64,000 bases of DNA from Adiantum capillus-veneris (Eukaryota; Streptophyta; Polypodiopsida; Polypodiales; Pteridaceae), in NCBI GenBank assembly GCA_014529385.2, contig CM043962.1, positions 129,394,074 to 129,458,073 on the forward strand, read 5' to 3'. The position numbers and the translations under genes are program-made. Positions 44,869-56,640 of this stretch are shown piece after piece. Every line of letters starts with the position of its first letter. Position 1 is the stretch's first letter. The notes under the pieces were generated by a model, which saw only the letters and a list, made by a program, of their open reading frames with translations, was not told the origin of the DNA and did no database searches.

Positions 44869-47800
44869 ATCGAAAGAAGGAGCACCATAAGAAGAAGCAC
44901 CACAGGCAGAAAACATTCAAGTCAGGAGATAAAGATGTGAAATTCGACACCTACAATGGACGGCGTGATAATGACAAAGCTTTGGCTTTCATCCGCCAAT
45001 TTGAAGTTGCATTTGCTGAAGGGAATTTTAAAGAAAGATCCAAGCTTCGCCATGTCAGTTTGTACCTGAAAGGCACCGCCAGCAATTGGTGGTTAACCCT
45101 TATCCTGGAAGTTCGCAAACCCCAAGATTGGACCGCTTTGAAGAAGGAGTTCTACGCACAGTTCCTTCCTCCAGACTATGAGGAAGAGGTAAAGAAAGAA
45201 TGGGATCGACTTTCACAGTCAGAGAACGAAACTGTTCCACGCTATGTGGATAGGTTTTGGGACGTTCTCTTGAAAGTCACTCCATTCAAGAAGATTGACG
45301 ATTCGGACAAGATGCGCAAGTTTGAAGCAGGTTTGCATGAAGCCTTGCAAAAGACTATGAAGCTTTACCCTCGAAGTAATTTGCAGATACTTATGGAATC
45401 AGCCCGCATAGCTGATGGAATACATGACAAGGGTACTCCCAGGAAGATGGAGCAAAGCACTTACCATGCTAAGCAGAAGGCTCTCCATGAGCAGCCTACC
45501 TCTTCTACTTCTTCTCAAAAGAAGAAAAGAACCGCCTCCGAAGCAGAAGCAAAGCCAAATCAGCCCAAGAAAGGGAGATATCTCTCTCCTGCTGAGTTGC
45601 GAACATACATTAGTGAAGGAAGATGCTTCAAGTGCGGACAAGTTGGTCATATGAAGGGTGACTGTCCTACCAAACCTCCACAACCACCCTCTTCCAATGC
45701 AATCCCATATGTACAGGGAAATACAACCAAGGATGGAAAAGAAAGAGCTCTTCTCAAAGCATGGGGTAGTATCAACAACCAGCGGGCTCTTATTTTGTTT
45801 GACCCTGGTAGCACAGACAACTTCATCTCTACCAAGCTAGCTGACGACCTGAACCTGCAGCCCAATCGTTTCGGAGTCTCTATTCAAGTGCAATCTGCTT
45901 TCAAAGGGCAGAACTCAAACTCTACTCCAATCATAGGGAAGTTGAATCTAAAGGTCGACGACTACAAGGATCAAGAGTCTTTCTTACTAGCTTCACTTGA
46001 AGGATGCGATGTTATCTTGGGAATGCCTTGGCACTACAAGATGCATCCCATTCCTGACTATGTTCAGAAAACCTTATCTTTTGCTCATAAAGGAAAGGAG
46101 TATCTTGTACTTGTAGATGCAAGTGATTGGCGTATTTCTATCGCCAATCACATTGCCATCAAGAAAGAAATGAAAAAGTGTGTTTCAGCGTACTTGATTT
46201 TTGCAAGAGAGAGAGATGTGTCTGTTTCACAACTTTCTTCCTCTTTAGAGCAAAAAAGACTTAAGTTAATAGAAAGATATAAAGATTGTTTTGCAGATGA
46301 ACTTCCAAATGAACTCCCACCTTCGCGACCTGAGGATCATACCATTGATTTGATCCCAGGAAGTTCTCCTCCAAATCAGCCCCCTTATCGAGTTAGTCTA
46401 ATGCAGCAAGAGGAAATTCTCAAGCAGGTTAACGAACTTTTGGAGAAGGGCTTAATAAGGCCTAGTACTTCTCCATATTGTTCACCTGACTTGCTAGTAC
46501 AGAAAAAAGATGGCACATTCCGCATGTGCATAGACTATAGATCTCTAAACAAGATCACAATCAAGAATCGATTTCCAATCCCTCGGATTGATGACATTCT
46601 TGATAAGTTACAAGGAGCCGGTGCCTTTAGTCGTATAGACTTGAAGAGCGGTTATCATCAAATCCGCATAGCTCCTCAGGATGTGCATAACACTTCATTT
46701 AGAACAACCTTCGGGTTGTATGAATTCTTAGTGATGCCTTTTGGGCTCACTAATGCACCAGCTACATTCAACAGAATGATGGATAGAATCTTCCACTCAT
46801 ACAGAAGCTTTACAGGCGTTTTCTTTGATGACGTCTTAATCTTCTCAGAGACGGAAGACGAACACTATAAGCATCTCGCCTTAGTGTTTGAAGAATTACG
46901 CAAACACAAATTATTTGTGAATGCTAAGAAGAGTGAGTTCTTTCTAAAAGAAATCCACTATTTGGGCCATATAGTATCTCACAACCAGGTGAGAATGGAC
47001 CCTGATAAGATTCAAGCAGTTGTAGAATGGCCTACGCCAACTACAGTACATGATGTACGAAGTTTCCTTGGCCTCTGTTCTTATTATCGGCGTTTCATTC
47101 GAGCTTTTGCCGCGATAGCAGGTCCCCTCCATGACCTGACAGAGAAGCGGATTCCATTCCATTGGGGGTCTGGACAAAAACAAGCTTTCGAAAAGCTTAA
47201 GTATCTACTCAGTCACGGATTCGTTCTTACCGTCCCTGATCTTCGCAAACCTTTCGAGGTATACTGCGATGCATCTGGAGATTGTGTAGGAGCAGTTTTG
47301 AACCAAGAGGGTCACGCGATAGCCTATGAAAGTCGGCGCCTTAAAGATGCAGAGTTGCATGTCTCCATATACGAGAAAGAGCTAATGGCCGTAATTCATG
47401 CTCTTTCCATTTGGAAACACTATCTATTAGGAGCTGATTTTATTATCAAGACAGATCATCAAAGTCTTCGCTACTTCCTCACACAAAGAAAGTTATCAGA
47501 AAAGCAGATGAGATGGGCCAACTTTCTTTCAATGTTTCATTTTCAGATTTTACACACTTCTCGAACGAAGAATGCAGTTGCAGATGCTCTCTCCAGGCGT
47601 CCAAAGATCAGTGCACTAACAACAATTTATCATGAGGAACTAGAATCTCTCAGCGAGATGTATCCTCAAGACCCAAACTTTGCCACAATTTGGGCAGCTC
47701 TTCAAGCTGGTCACTCAAAGCCACCGTATTCTATTAGGGATAATACACTCTATCGTCAACAAGCAATATGCATAGCTCAGCCCTTACGACAAAAGGTGAT

Positions 47801-48137
47801 GGATGAAGCACATAATTCTCCTTATGCTGGGCATCGGGGAATTGCTTCCACCACTAGTGCCCTCGAAAGGTATTTCTTTTGGCCAACACTCCGTGCGGAC
47901 ATTGAAAAACATGTACGTGAGTGTTTAGTATGCCAAAAAGTGAAATATGACAGACATAAAGTTTATGGCAAGCTTCAGCCGCTCCCTGTGCCTAACACGC
48001 CATGGGAAAGTATTGCCATGGATTTTATTACGGATCTTCCTAGATCCAAGAATGGAAATGATGCAATCTGGACTATAGTAGATAGGTTCAGTAAGCAAGC
48101 ACATTTTCTTCCAGTAAAAAAAGACGATCAAAGCTGA
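44869..48137 (+). pseudogene. Element G gag-protease-RT-RNase H-integrase (N-terminally truncated)
   Basis: The open frame enters from the truncated LTR at 44838 without an ATG. Residues are counted from 44937: gag core (DTYNGRRDNDKALAF, TASNWWLTLI), zinc knuckle CFKCGQVGHMKGDC at 230-243, aspartic protease LFDPGSTDNFIS with the catalytic D at 289, reverse transcriptase about 480-660 with the active site FFDD at 629-632, RNase H from YCDASGD (D778) to VADALSRRP, integrase zinc finger H959...C996/C999, and the first catalytic D of integrase at 1029. Together these would copy element RNA into DNA and insert it. The frame ends at 48137 after an extra A in an A run (48117-48123), which shifts it out of the downstream frame. 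Otherwise it is strikingly intact. Confidence 0.92.
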
Positions 48138-48141
48138 TCAC

Positions 48142-49092
48142 ATGGCTAGAATATTTCTAGCTCAGATTTTTAAACACCATGGATTGCCAAAGACTATTGT
48201 CAGCGATAGAGATCCCCGCATGACTAGTCTATTTTGGCAGGCATTGTTCGAAAACTTGGGAACTAAGCTTGATTTTTCATCAGCTTATCATCCTCAAACA
48301 GATGGTCAAAGCGAAATCGCTAATGCCACTGTTTTAGATCTCCTCAAGTGCTATGTTTCGGAACGACAATCCGAATGGGAACAATACTTACCAATAGTTG
48401 AGTTTGCGTATAATAATACCATACATTCCTCAACTGGTAAAGCCCCTTTCGAAATTATTTATGGGAAGCCACTCTTACTTCCTATTATGGTGACCAAAGA
48501 AAACATCTTCGCCGCAGATGAATTTGTGCGCAATATTGATATTGCCCATCAACAAGTAAGGCAAGCGATTCTTCGTACTCAAGAGCAACAGAAGAGAAAA
48601 GCAGACAAGCACAGAAGGAATCTCAATCTTGAAAAAGGACAATATGTCCTGCTTCAGTTTGAGAAAGCTAGATTGAAAAAGCGGGTCGGCAAAGGGAAAG
48701 TTGTCAAACTTTCCCATAGATTTTACGGCCCTTTCAAAATTACAGATAAAGTCAATGATGTGACTTTCAGATTGGATTTGCCTTCTAACTGGCGCATCCA
48801 CAATGCTTTTCATGTCAGTCTCCTCCGACCATATGTTGGACCTCCTCCAGTGTCGCCCGTACAAGAAGATCCTCCAAAAGTCGAAGAGACTGAGGAAATC
48901 CTTCAACCTGAACAAATAATACACCACTCGGAGAGACAACTCAAGTCGGGGAGTCTACATCGAAAGTATTTAGTCAAGTTCAAGAATTACACTCCTTTAG
49001 ATGCAAAGTGGATGACTGAGTCCGATCTCAAGGACTACCCTGACATCTTGCACAGTTATGTTGACGCTCTACAGTTGAGGTCAACTGTTTAG
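48142..49092 (+). pseudogene. Element G integrase core end and chromodomain
   Basis: This continues the frame above, shifted by one base. It carries KTIVSDRDPRMTS and HPQTDGQSEIANATV (the second D and the E of the integrase triad), EFAYNNTIHSSTGKAPFEI, the GPFKI..NDVTFRLDLP module and a C-terminal chromodomain (HRKYLVKFKNYTPLDAKWM). The stop TAG at 49090-49092 lies inside the terminal hairpin region. Very similar in architecture to the chromovirus D at 13600-14811. Confidence 0.9.
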
Positions 49093-49104
49093 AACCAAGA
49101 GGGA
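49071..49104 (+). promoter_or_regulatory. Terminal hairpin and polypurine tract of G
   Basis: ACAGTTG-AGGT-CAACTGT (49071-49088) is a perfect stem overlapping the last codons of pol. AACCAAGAGGGA (49093-49104) directly precedes the LTR. Confidence 0.85.
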
Positions 49105-50617
49105 TGTAACTAAGTTAGACTTTGTAAATAATTAATTTATTTACGAGGAAAGAATTATCTAATTAGTTGTGTGCACACCAGAATAGACCTAGCAGTTCTA
49201 AGGCCTCAGGTGAGCCTAAATGCGGGCTAGAACACCTCAGAGGGACCTTAGCAGAAATTACCCTGAAGCCCTAGTGATTGGGAAATTGGGTCTTCAGAAA
49301 GGGGTAAGCAGTAGCCTCAGATTTTAGGCTCAGGAAAAATACGCGCGTCAGTACAAGCACATGAATGAGATGGGGTCCTTAGAACAGTGACCCTAAGGCT
49401 AATAAAGCTAATAAAGCCTTAGGGTAAGTTTCGTGAAATTAAATTTAACGGTCCGTGCCCGGGCGGGCGGCCGGACAAGTGTGAACAGTTAAAGGCGGTG
49501 CAGTGCCCGTGCGGCATTGCGCCGGCAGACCTTTGGTGTTCTCATAAAAGAATCATTGGTAGCAGTTGTTAGTTAGTTGCACATTTTTTTAATTAATGAG
49601 CTAGAAGTTTTTAAAGTCAAAAGTTGAATGGTTTTTAAGTTTTTAAAGTAAGTGTGCCAAGTGGCACACTTACCAATGCAAACTAACTCTCTCTCTCTCA
49701 CTCTCACCCTCTCTCTCTTCCTAGCGTCCCCTCTCCTTGATGGCTATTTAGGAGCCCCCCCTCCCCCATTTTCAGGGCTGGCAGTGCACCTACCCCCCCT
49801 AATGTGAGCGTGCTCTACGCGGTGGAGCCCTCCATTGAAGCTTGAGAGCAGCCCCTTGCGACATATGTGGTAGCCTTGTGCTCCCATTGTCAAGAACAAG
49901 GGATCTCACAATCATAGACACCTTCTGGTGAAGTTTCATCGCGAGAAGCTGCCGTAGACGCTCTCTTAGTAGAGTGCGGCTGCTGTAATTCTCTGTTTTC
50001 AGCCCCTAATCACCTCGATTAGGGCTGTTTTCAGCAGACCAGCCATAGAAATTCTCTTCTCTCTCCTTATCCTAAGTCTACATCAAGTTTGGCGCGATTC
50101 CATCGCGAAGAAGACCTCTGTTTCGGCATAGGGGTGTGCACAGGTAAGAATTTCAGGTTATGTGCAGAAAATTACAGCAAGCATGTGCGTGTGCATTTTG
50201 CTTGTTTCTCTTTTGTGTTCGATGCATGAATGAATGAGCATGAAGGCAACACATAACGGAAGATGGACTCTCCTCTGTGAGAGCTTCCGATGAGCTGTTT
50301 TGGAAGATAGACTCTCTTTTTGAGAGCTTCCAACCAGTCTCGCAGAAGATGGGAAATCCTCTAAGCAGAAAGAAAGTGGAAACACTTTCTCAATCAGTAG
50401 TCAGAACAGAACAGAAGAAAGAATAGAGGACGGGCGTATGCCCCGTTCCTGTGCTTGTAAAGATTCTCCCTTAGTAATAAAGATATTCTCTTTATGGGGG
50501 GGGACCAATCCATCTTCTGGTCCCCAATGGAGTGTCAAGTTTTCTCTCTCCCTCTAATTCTCTTGAGTATTTGAAGTGCAATTAAACGTCAGTTTACGCT
50601 TCCGTATTTTTGTGACA
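49105..50617 (+). repeat. 3' LTR of G, complete, 1,513 bp
   Basis: TGTAAC...GTGACA. It contains a short hairpin at about 50004-50027 (CCCTAATC/GATTAGGG), an AATAAA at 50476-50481 and a G run near 50498. The far end is fixed by the TCGTT duplication at 50618. Confidence 0.9.
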
Positions 50618-50622
50618 TCGTT
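50618..50622 (+). repeat. Target-site duplication of G, right copy
   Basis: TCGTT, identical to 43965-43969. Confidence 0.9.
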
Positions 50623-53600
50623 GGTATAAACTTCGCCATTTTTGTGAGTCTATCGACCACAACCCAAATAGCGTCATTGCCCCGACTAGTATTTGGCAAA
50701 CCAACGATGAAGTCCATGGAAATACTCTGCCACTTGGCATCTAGGATTTCCAATGGATGTAGCAGGCAAGCTTTCTTAAGGCGCTTTGCCTTATTGACCT
50801 GACACTGAGCGCATCTCTTCACATAGCTCTTTATGTAAGAGCGCATCCTTGGCCAATAGAATATCGCTTGACCAAAGCCAAAGTTCTCTGAATGCGTGGG
50901 TGCCCAGCACTAGGAACATCGTGGCATTCGCACAAAATCCTTTGTCGAACCTCATCAATTTCCGGCACACAGACTTTACCATTTTTGAACAATAGTCCAC
51001 CTCTTATGGAATATTGTCGTTGTCTTGTCTCTCCAGCATAACTCACTTGGGTCTGCGGATCACCCAAGCCTGTACACGAGTCATGCCCCGCTTGGACCTC
51101 GTTCCATATCTTGCCAAAATGGCTATCGGAACGACATAGCCCTCGGAGAGAGAGATAGAAATCCGTCGAGTTTTCAGCCATAGACAAGGCATTAACGTCA
51201 GGAATCCTGCTAAGTACATCGGCAACTCGATTGCTGGATCCTTTTCTATAACGGATCTCAAAGTCAAACTCTTGCATAAGCTCAACCCCATCTAGCCTTT
51301 CGGCCTCTGAGATCACCCTGATCACAGACACAGCGTAAGGAGTGATGATTTGTCCATGCAACAAACGTAGAGCCATACAAGTAGTGTCTCCATTTCCTCA
51401 AGGCGTGAACTACGGTGTAAAGCTGCTTCTCATACGTTGGATAACGCATCTCGGCGTCAGAAAGTTTCTTACTTTCAAACGCATCAGGACGTCCATCTTG
51501 GTATGACGCCGCACCAATGGCATAATCACTAGCATCCGTTTCAACCACAAATGGTTTGCTAGGATCCACAATGTGCAATATTGGAGCAGTAGTCACCAAG
51601 TGCTTTAGTGTCCGAAAGCTCTCGTTGAGACGCACAACAGGGGGATTACCTTTACGATGAGGACCCAAAGTCTTCGGCCCTTTCACCCCTCCTTTTGAAA
51701 GTTGCGTAAGCGGAGCAACAACTTTAGAGTAATCCTTGATGAATTTGCGAAAGAATCTTGTAAAGCCTAAAAAGGACTTTACTTGGCGCACATTCTTTAG
51801 AATGGGTCAATTTCGCACTTCATCCAATTTTTCAGGGTCGATGCAAATTCCATCGCGAGTAATAATGTGACCCAAGTACAGAAGCTCTTTCTTGAAGAAT
51901 TCACACTTGGAAGCCTTAGCATAAAGCTACTCAGTTCTCAGTACTTCGAAAACAGCGCGTATATGTGCTCTAAGTGTTCAGAAAAACTTCGGCTGTAGAT
52001 CAAGATATCATCGAGAAATACAACAACGAAGCTGCCTAAAAATGGTCTGAACGGATCATCCATCATCTGCTAAAACATAGCTGGAGCATTGGTCAAACCA
52101 AAGGGCAAGACCAAAAACTCATAGTGACCATAACGCGTATAGAAACCTACCTTAGGAATATCTTCCAGTTTAATCCGTATTTAATGATAGCTTGATCGCA
52201 GGTCTATCTTTGTAAAATACAACGCTCCATGCAGCCGATCTATCAGATCGTCCATGCGTGGGAGCGGATACTTATTCTTGACAGTGAGCTTATTCAACCC
52301 TTTGTAATTCACGCAGAAGCACATAGTATTATCCTTCTTTCGAGAAAGTAACACTGGCGCTTCCCACGGGGATTTACTTGGCCGAACAAAACCCTTCTCG
52401 AGATAATCTTTCAGCTGCCGCTGAATCTCGTCCTCCTCGGTTTTATTAAACCGATAGGGTTGCTTTGAGAAGGGCTGACTACCAGCCATCAACTCAATGC
52501 CATGATCTACTCCTCTCGAAGGCGGCAAGCGAGGAGTAGATCATGAGGAAAACATCCTTGAAATCAGTCATGATTTCCCGGATAAGGTTGGATTTGTCGG
52601 AAGTTCAACAAAAGAACACGAAACATTTTTACGAAATTCAATGACAGAAGTACCAAGCACTAATGAATCAAACCAAGCAGATGGTACACAATGATAAAAG
52701 TCAACATCAGAAGACTTTGTATCTTTATACATTTCTAAAGCAGTAACAACTGGTATTGCAAAACCATTATTTACAGAAATCTGATTACAAAGAGACACAT
52801 ATACATGAGGCATGTCCTGCTTAACAAAAACAAGAGAGTGATGTACATAGTCTATATACAATGAGTTTTGTTTATCATAAAACCATGGAATTCCTAAAAT
52901 AACTTCTGCTCTGTCCAGGCGCATGATGTGGAAATCCAGGTTCTCTTTGTAATCAGCTAGCTCGAGCGACAAATCTGGAACCATCCGATTCCATACATCC
53001 GTATCCTCGCCACGAGTTATCTTCATGCGATACTCATGGTCACTGTCCCGCGTCCGCATGCTCAGTTTCTCCACCAATTTTGCATCCACAAAATTGTGTG
53101 AGCTTCCATTATCAAGGAGTATGGTCACGTCGTCACCATTGATCTTTCCGGGGACACGGAGAAGATCGTGCTTATCAAACACTTTGGTGCGAAAAGTACA
53201 ATTAGTGCATGAACTTTGTGCTAAATGATGGATTTTAACTTGAATGACATCAGAGTTACTTGAGATCTCGTGAATCTGAACCGAAGGACGGCCTTGCGAT
53301 TTCTGTCTCCTTCTTGGGGCAATCCTTGATTTGGTGACCTGTCTGGCCACATCCGAAGCAAGCCCCCTTCTTCACTGCATCAGCAACAACTGAAGCATTT
53401 TTGGCTTTCTTCTTCTCCCGAGAAGATCTCGGCAGTGATTTGGACTTTTGCTGTAATCAGGGTCGCTTCCTCGGAACGCCCTCACCGGATTGATGGTCTG
53501 AAATTCTTTTCTTCTCATAATTTGCTCCATTTATCAAATGGAACGTCTTAGCCTTTGCCACTGCATCCTAGACGTTAGTCGAGGCTTTGTCCTTAATTAA

Positions 53601-54333
53601 GGCTCAACGATAATCCTCGTGTAATTCGAGCAGGTACATGTGCACAGCGTGTGTAGAATCCACCTTGCAGAAGGTGAGCGCCTCTTTGAAAGCTGTTGTA
53701 TACTTATCAAAAGATAGAGCTTTCATCGAAGACTCTGCAATTTGGCGTAAGCTTTCAAAGGATCCAATTTGACAAAATCCCTCTTAAATTTCACACAGAA
53801 ATCAGCCCACGTCGTAGACTTCTCTGTCATGTCGCGCCACCAAGTAAGCGCCTTACTGCTCAGATAGAGAGGAATCGTCTGAATCCTCCGTTCATCATGC
53901 TCCCCATGGAGAGTAAAATACGTGGTCCACTGATGCAGCCAGTTATTTACGCCGGTTTCGTACATCCCTTCTTCTCCCCTGAGAAATTTGTGGTTTTGTA
54001 CGGAATCGTGGCAGTTGGAGCACCCTGTGAACGCTTAAAAGCAGCAACCTGCGTCCGTAGTTGTTGGAGATGGGTTTCACCCTCGGAAATACGCGCAGTC
54101 GTCGACTGAGTCATATTTTCCAAAGCGGTAAGTTGGGAACTAAGCCCTTGCACGACCCCTTCGAGAGAGGCCAAGCGAATGTTCGTCTGAACGTTCACGT
54201 TTTCGAGAGCGGTAACACGCTGGTCGAAGCTCTGGAAGGTACTTGTAATCCATGTGTATAGAGCATGCGTGAACGGAATTTGAACATTACCTGGTGCATC
54301 ATCACGCTGCACATCCAAGCTAGAGGAATCCAT
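50618..54333 (-). pseudogene. Element F gag-protease-RT-RNase H-integrase (proximal part)
   Basis: On the minus strand from 54333: ATG and a coiled gag N-terminus (QRVTALENVNVQTNI), gag core at 53965-53723 (NNWLHQWTTYFTLHG, ALTWWRDM), zinc knuckle CFGCGQTGHQIKDC at about 53365-53324, aspartic protease TILLDNGSSHNFV at about 53110 with D-N-G where most have D-S-G, reverse transcriptase 52528-52000 ([17 protein letters not shown], then a VFLDDILIYS active site near 52020), RNase H 51560-51180 (FVVETDASDYAIGA, NRVADVLSRIP), integrase zinc finger and the first catalytic D (SMDFIVGLP) down to FIPT at 50622, where G is inserted. Frame changes between gag parts, after the zinc knuckle, within reverse transcriptase and in RNase H make it non-functional. 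Confidence 0.88.
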
Positions 54334-55273
54334 GGCAAAGTGAGTGAAAAACTGGAAGTTTCATGTGAAACTTGGTCTTTTCTGCGCTTTTCGATCGCGA
54401 AAAGTTGAACTCCGAAGAGCGCTACGCATCGGCGTACGCGTCCGAAAGCAAGCAGGTGATGGCGAGGGAGCGGGAGCGGGTGAGAGAGAGGAGCTGCGGG
54501 AGAGAAACAGAGGGCTGAAAACTGAGTTTTGCTGCCAAAACTTACTCTCTGTAAGAGATTTTTAACAGCCTGCAGGTTTCATACTCTCTTAAAAAACTCG
54601 TCCAGGCCCTTTTTTAAAATAACTCAAGTGTCCTTGGCCAATTAAATAAAAGGCCACTTGGTAGAGTAAAAAAAAACAAGGCAGCGTGTTTTATAAATAA
54701 CAGCGCAAGGCCTAAAGGCTACCAACGTAATAAAAATTAGCGAGGGCTGCGAATATTGCCGACGCGTGGAGAGAGAAGATGAGCGCGGTACAAATGGGGG
54801 GGCTTGTGAACGCTTGTGCACCACACGCGACAAGCATATAAGGGAAAAGCCACGCTGTCTCTTCCCTCCACGTCAGCTGGATCCCCACGCTCTCTCCGTC
54901 TCTTCCCTCCACATCAGAAGAACGAGCAGCCCCTTGCTTACAGGAGAGAGGTACTGTGTGTGTGTGTGTTGCAACTCCATACAGAGAAACATAGAGAGTC
55001 AGAGTAAGCTGAATTTCATAAGTTTTTTGAAAATTTGACAGGCAAGATGTTTAGTTCTATGATTTTTCATCGAAAATTAGTGATCCCACCAGTCAAGTTA
55101 CTGATTTTTGTAAAAAAAAAAGGTGAAAAACACATTAAATTCCACCCGCACTCACGCTAATAAGAAGAAAGACGATTAATTGAATAGCCAATTTATAAAA
55201 ATTTGCATGAAATAAAGATTATCCGACTTAAACCAGTCCGTAGGTTTGCACACGGTCCTTCGCGCAGCCAAGC
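54334..55273 (-). other. Untranslated leader of element F
   Basis: About 940 bp lie between the primer-binding site and the gag ATG. Contains a short GT run at 54957-54970. No open frame with a known domain. Confidence 0.6.
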
Positions 55274-55286
55274 GGGCTCTGATCCA
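55274..55286 (-). promoter_or_regulatory. Primer-binding site of element F
   Basis: The complement reads TGGATCAGAGCCC, equal to the initiator-methionine tRNA complement TGGTATCAGAGCC with one base missing. It abuts the LTR directly. Confidence 0.75.
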
Positions 55287-55649
55287 TAAAACAAAAGGAG
55301 AGAATGGAACTCCCAGCTACACGGACCGCCTACAGACACGCGTCGGATGAACCACCTGACCATAGCCACCATCTTGCAGCTACCCCGTGCTGGGGACGTA
55401 GACGTGCACCTGTAAGACCGAGCGTCCCATACCACCCGGCCTCACCTCCTCGAGGTGACCTCGCGCACTCCTAGCCTCACGGGCTAACCACTGGCGCTTT
55501 GCCAATGGGGGTCGATAACTGCAAATGAGGCCTTGGCGTCCCTTTTATAATAATGGTTGGCTAGGTTCACACTACGTCCGCCCGGACACTGGATGCCCAT
55601 CCCGACGGCGTCTGGGCTAGATCCCCTCTCCTAAGAGCGGGACATAACA
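55287..55649 (-). repeat. 5' LTR of element F
   Basis: 363 bp matching 42468-42852. The inner end has decayed from CA to TA on the coding strand. Lacks about 20 bp in the middle relative to its partner. Confidence 0.85.
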
Positions 55650-56640
55650 CCAGGTGTCAAGTCTGTGTTATCTGAAGTCTTTTATTCCAATTCAGTTGTC
55701 TGTCTGAATTGTCAACATCTGCTCTTCTGAGGTCTGATTCTATTCGTGTGATCTAATTTGAGATGTGGCATTTGACTTAGAATCTTTAACTATAGAATAG
55801 CTGTCAAGTGACCATCTCATTCCATTTCGGCGATCACGGTGGTGAGCTAAAGCTCTTGACAAGAACCAGTCTCTCACTTAGAATTCAGAGTCAATAAGCT
55901 CTTTGCAATGCCTTCACGTTGTCTAGTGCGAGGGAGGAAAGCTACTACAGTGCTTGCTGAGGATACAATACCTTAGGAATCGGAGCAGGTTTACGATGAG
56001 GAGCATTCACGTTCCTAGGATGAAGAAAATGATGCCAATCCAAGTAGAAGAGGGGCCGAGGAGCATCGAGCCTCTGAACACTCAACGCATTCATGAAGAC
56101 GACACTCAAAAGAGAGGTGAAGGACTCTCTCAATTACATTGCTCTCGACATTCAGATTGGAAGGGCGAAGTGAAAGTTCATACTGATGCAATTGATACCA
56201 GCAGGCATAGGTATAGTAAACGAGACCACGATCGCACACAAAATCTGGTCGAGGGAAGGAGTGTGACACAGTTATAGAGACTGATGAAGACTACCATGTC
56301 AAACGAGATGGCAAGCATATATTGAGTATGAGAAGTCCAAACGATGGGAACGAAAATCAGATCACCATGCAAAATCAAGACATTGGGAGAGGTCCAGTGA
56401 CGTGAAGATAGCATTTTCCACTTTTAAAGGCAGTTGAAGAGATGACCTTGTGGTTCCCATCCAGGCGTTTCAGCAATATGTTGATTTGAAAGTTATCGAT
56501 GAAGATGATTAGGCTGAGTATTTTTCTCAGACATTGAAGGATGCAACGCAAAAATGATATTACCATTATTGACCTTGCAAACTCAGTACTTTTAGTAAGC
56601 AAGAATGCTTTCTTATTGGAATACAATGAGCTTTGCAGTT
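55650..56640 (+). mobile_element. LTR family E, copy 2, right part
   Basis: 55650-55824 completes the LTR begun at 42148 and ends CATTCCA like copy 1. TTTCGGCGATCACGGTGG (55825-55842) takes the place of the primer-binding site. The internal part starts with ATG near 55909 and remains collinear with 16857-17500 (for instance ACTCAACGCATTC, GAGAATGATGA/GAGACTGATGA and the protein word KNAFLLEYNE near 56606). It has many stops and no enzyme domain. Confidence 0.55.

Larger units (their letters stand above)
43970..50617 (+). mobile_element. Chromovirus G nested in the integrase of F
   Basis: The element runs from TGTAACTAAG at 43970 to TTTGTGACA at 50617 and is flanked by TCGTT on both sides. 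When it and one duplication are removed, the F integrase frame runs on without a break. The 3' LTR is complete (49105-50617). The 5' LTR keeps only its first 899 bp, because a deletion runs from inside the LTR into gag. The 899 shared bases differ at about nine positions by eye (~99% identity), so the insertion is young compared with its surroundings. Coding: gag-pol 44937-48137, then integrase/chromodomain 48142-49092. Confidence 0.92.
42468..55649 (-). mobile_element. Ty3/gypsy element F, antisense, interrupted by G
   Basis: LTRs: 42468-42852 (3' copy on the minus strand, TG...ACA on the plus strand) and 55287-55649 (5' copy). Both share the block from AAACAAAAGGAGAGAATGGA to GGACATAACA. 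Primer-binding site TGGATCAGAGCCC is the complement of 55274-55286, directly abutting the 5' LTR. Polypurine tract is the complement of 42853-42868. Minus-strand TATA (complement of 55544-55552) lies in the LTR. Coding runs from gag at 54333 down to integrase at 43312, split by G at 43970-50617. Flanking 5-mers GCAGC (42463-42467) and CCAGG (55650-55654) match at three of five positions, so the target duplication is imperfect or mutated. The flanks are the two halves of the E copy 2 LTR. Confidence 0.8.

Noticed and set aside
50090-50115. TTTGGCGCGATTCCATCGCG as a primer-binding site of a second element after the G LTR
   Set aside because: The TCGTT duplication at 50618 shows this lies inside the 1,513-bp 3' LTR of G. 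The word is also a self-complementary CGCGAT/ATCGCG hairpin.
50589-50846. Right part of F as a simply truncated integrase
   Set aside because: Its missing half is found in frame at 43312-43964 beyond element G, so it is interrupted, not truncated.
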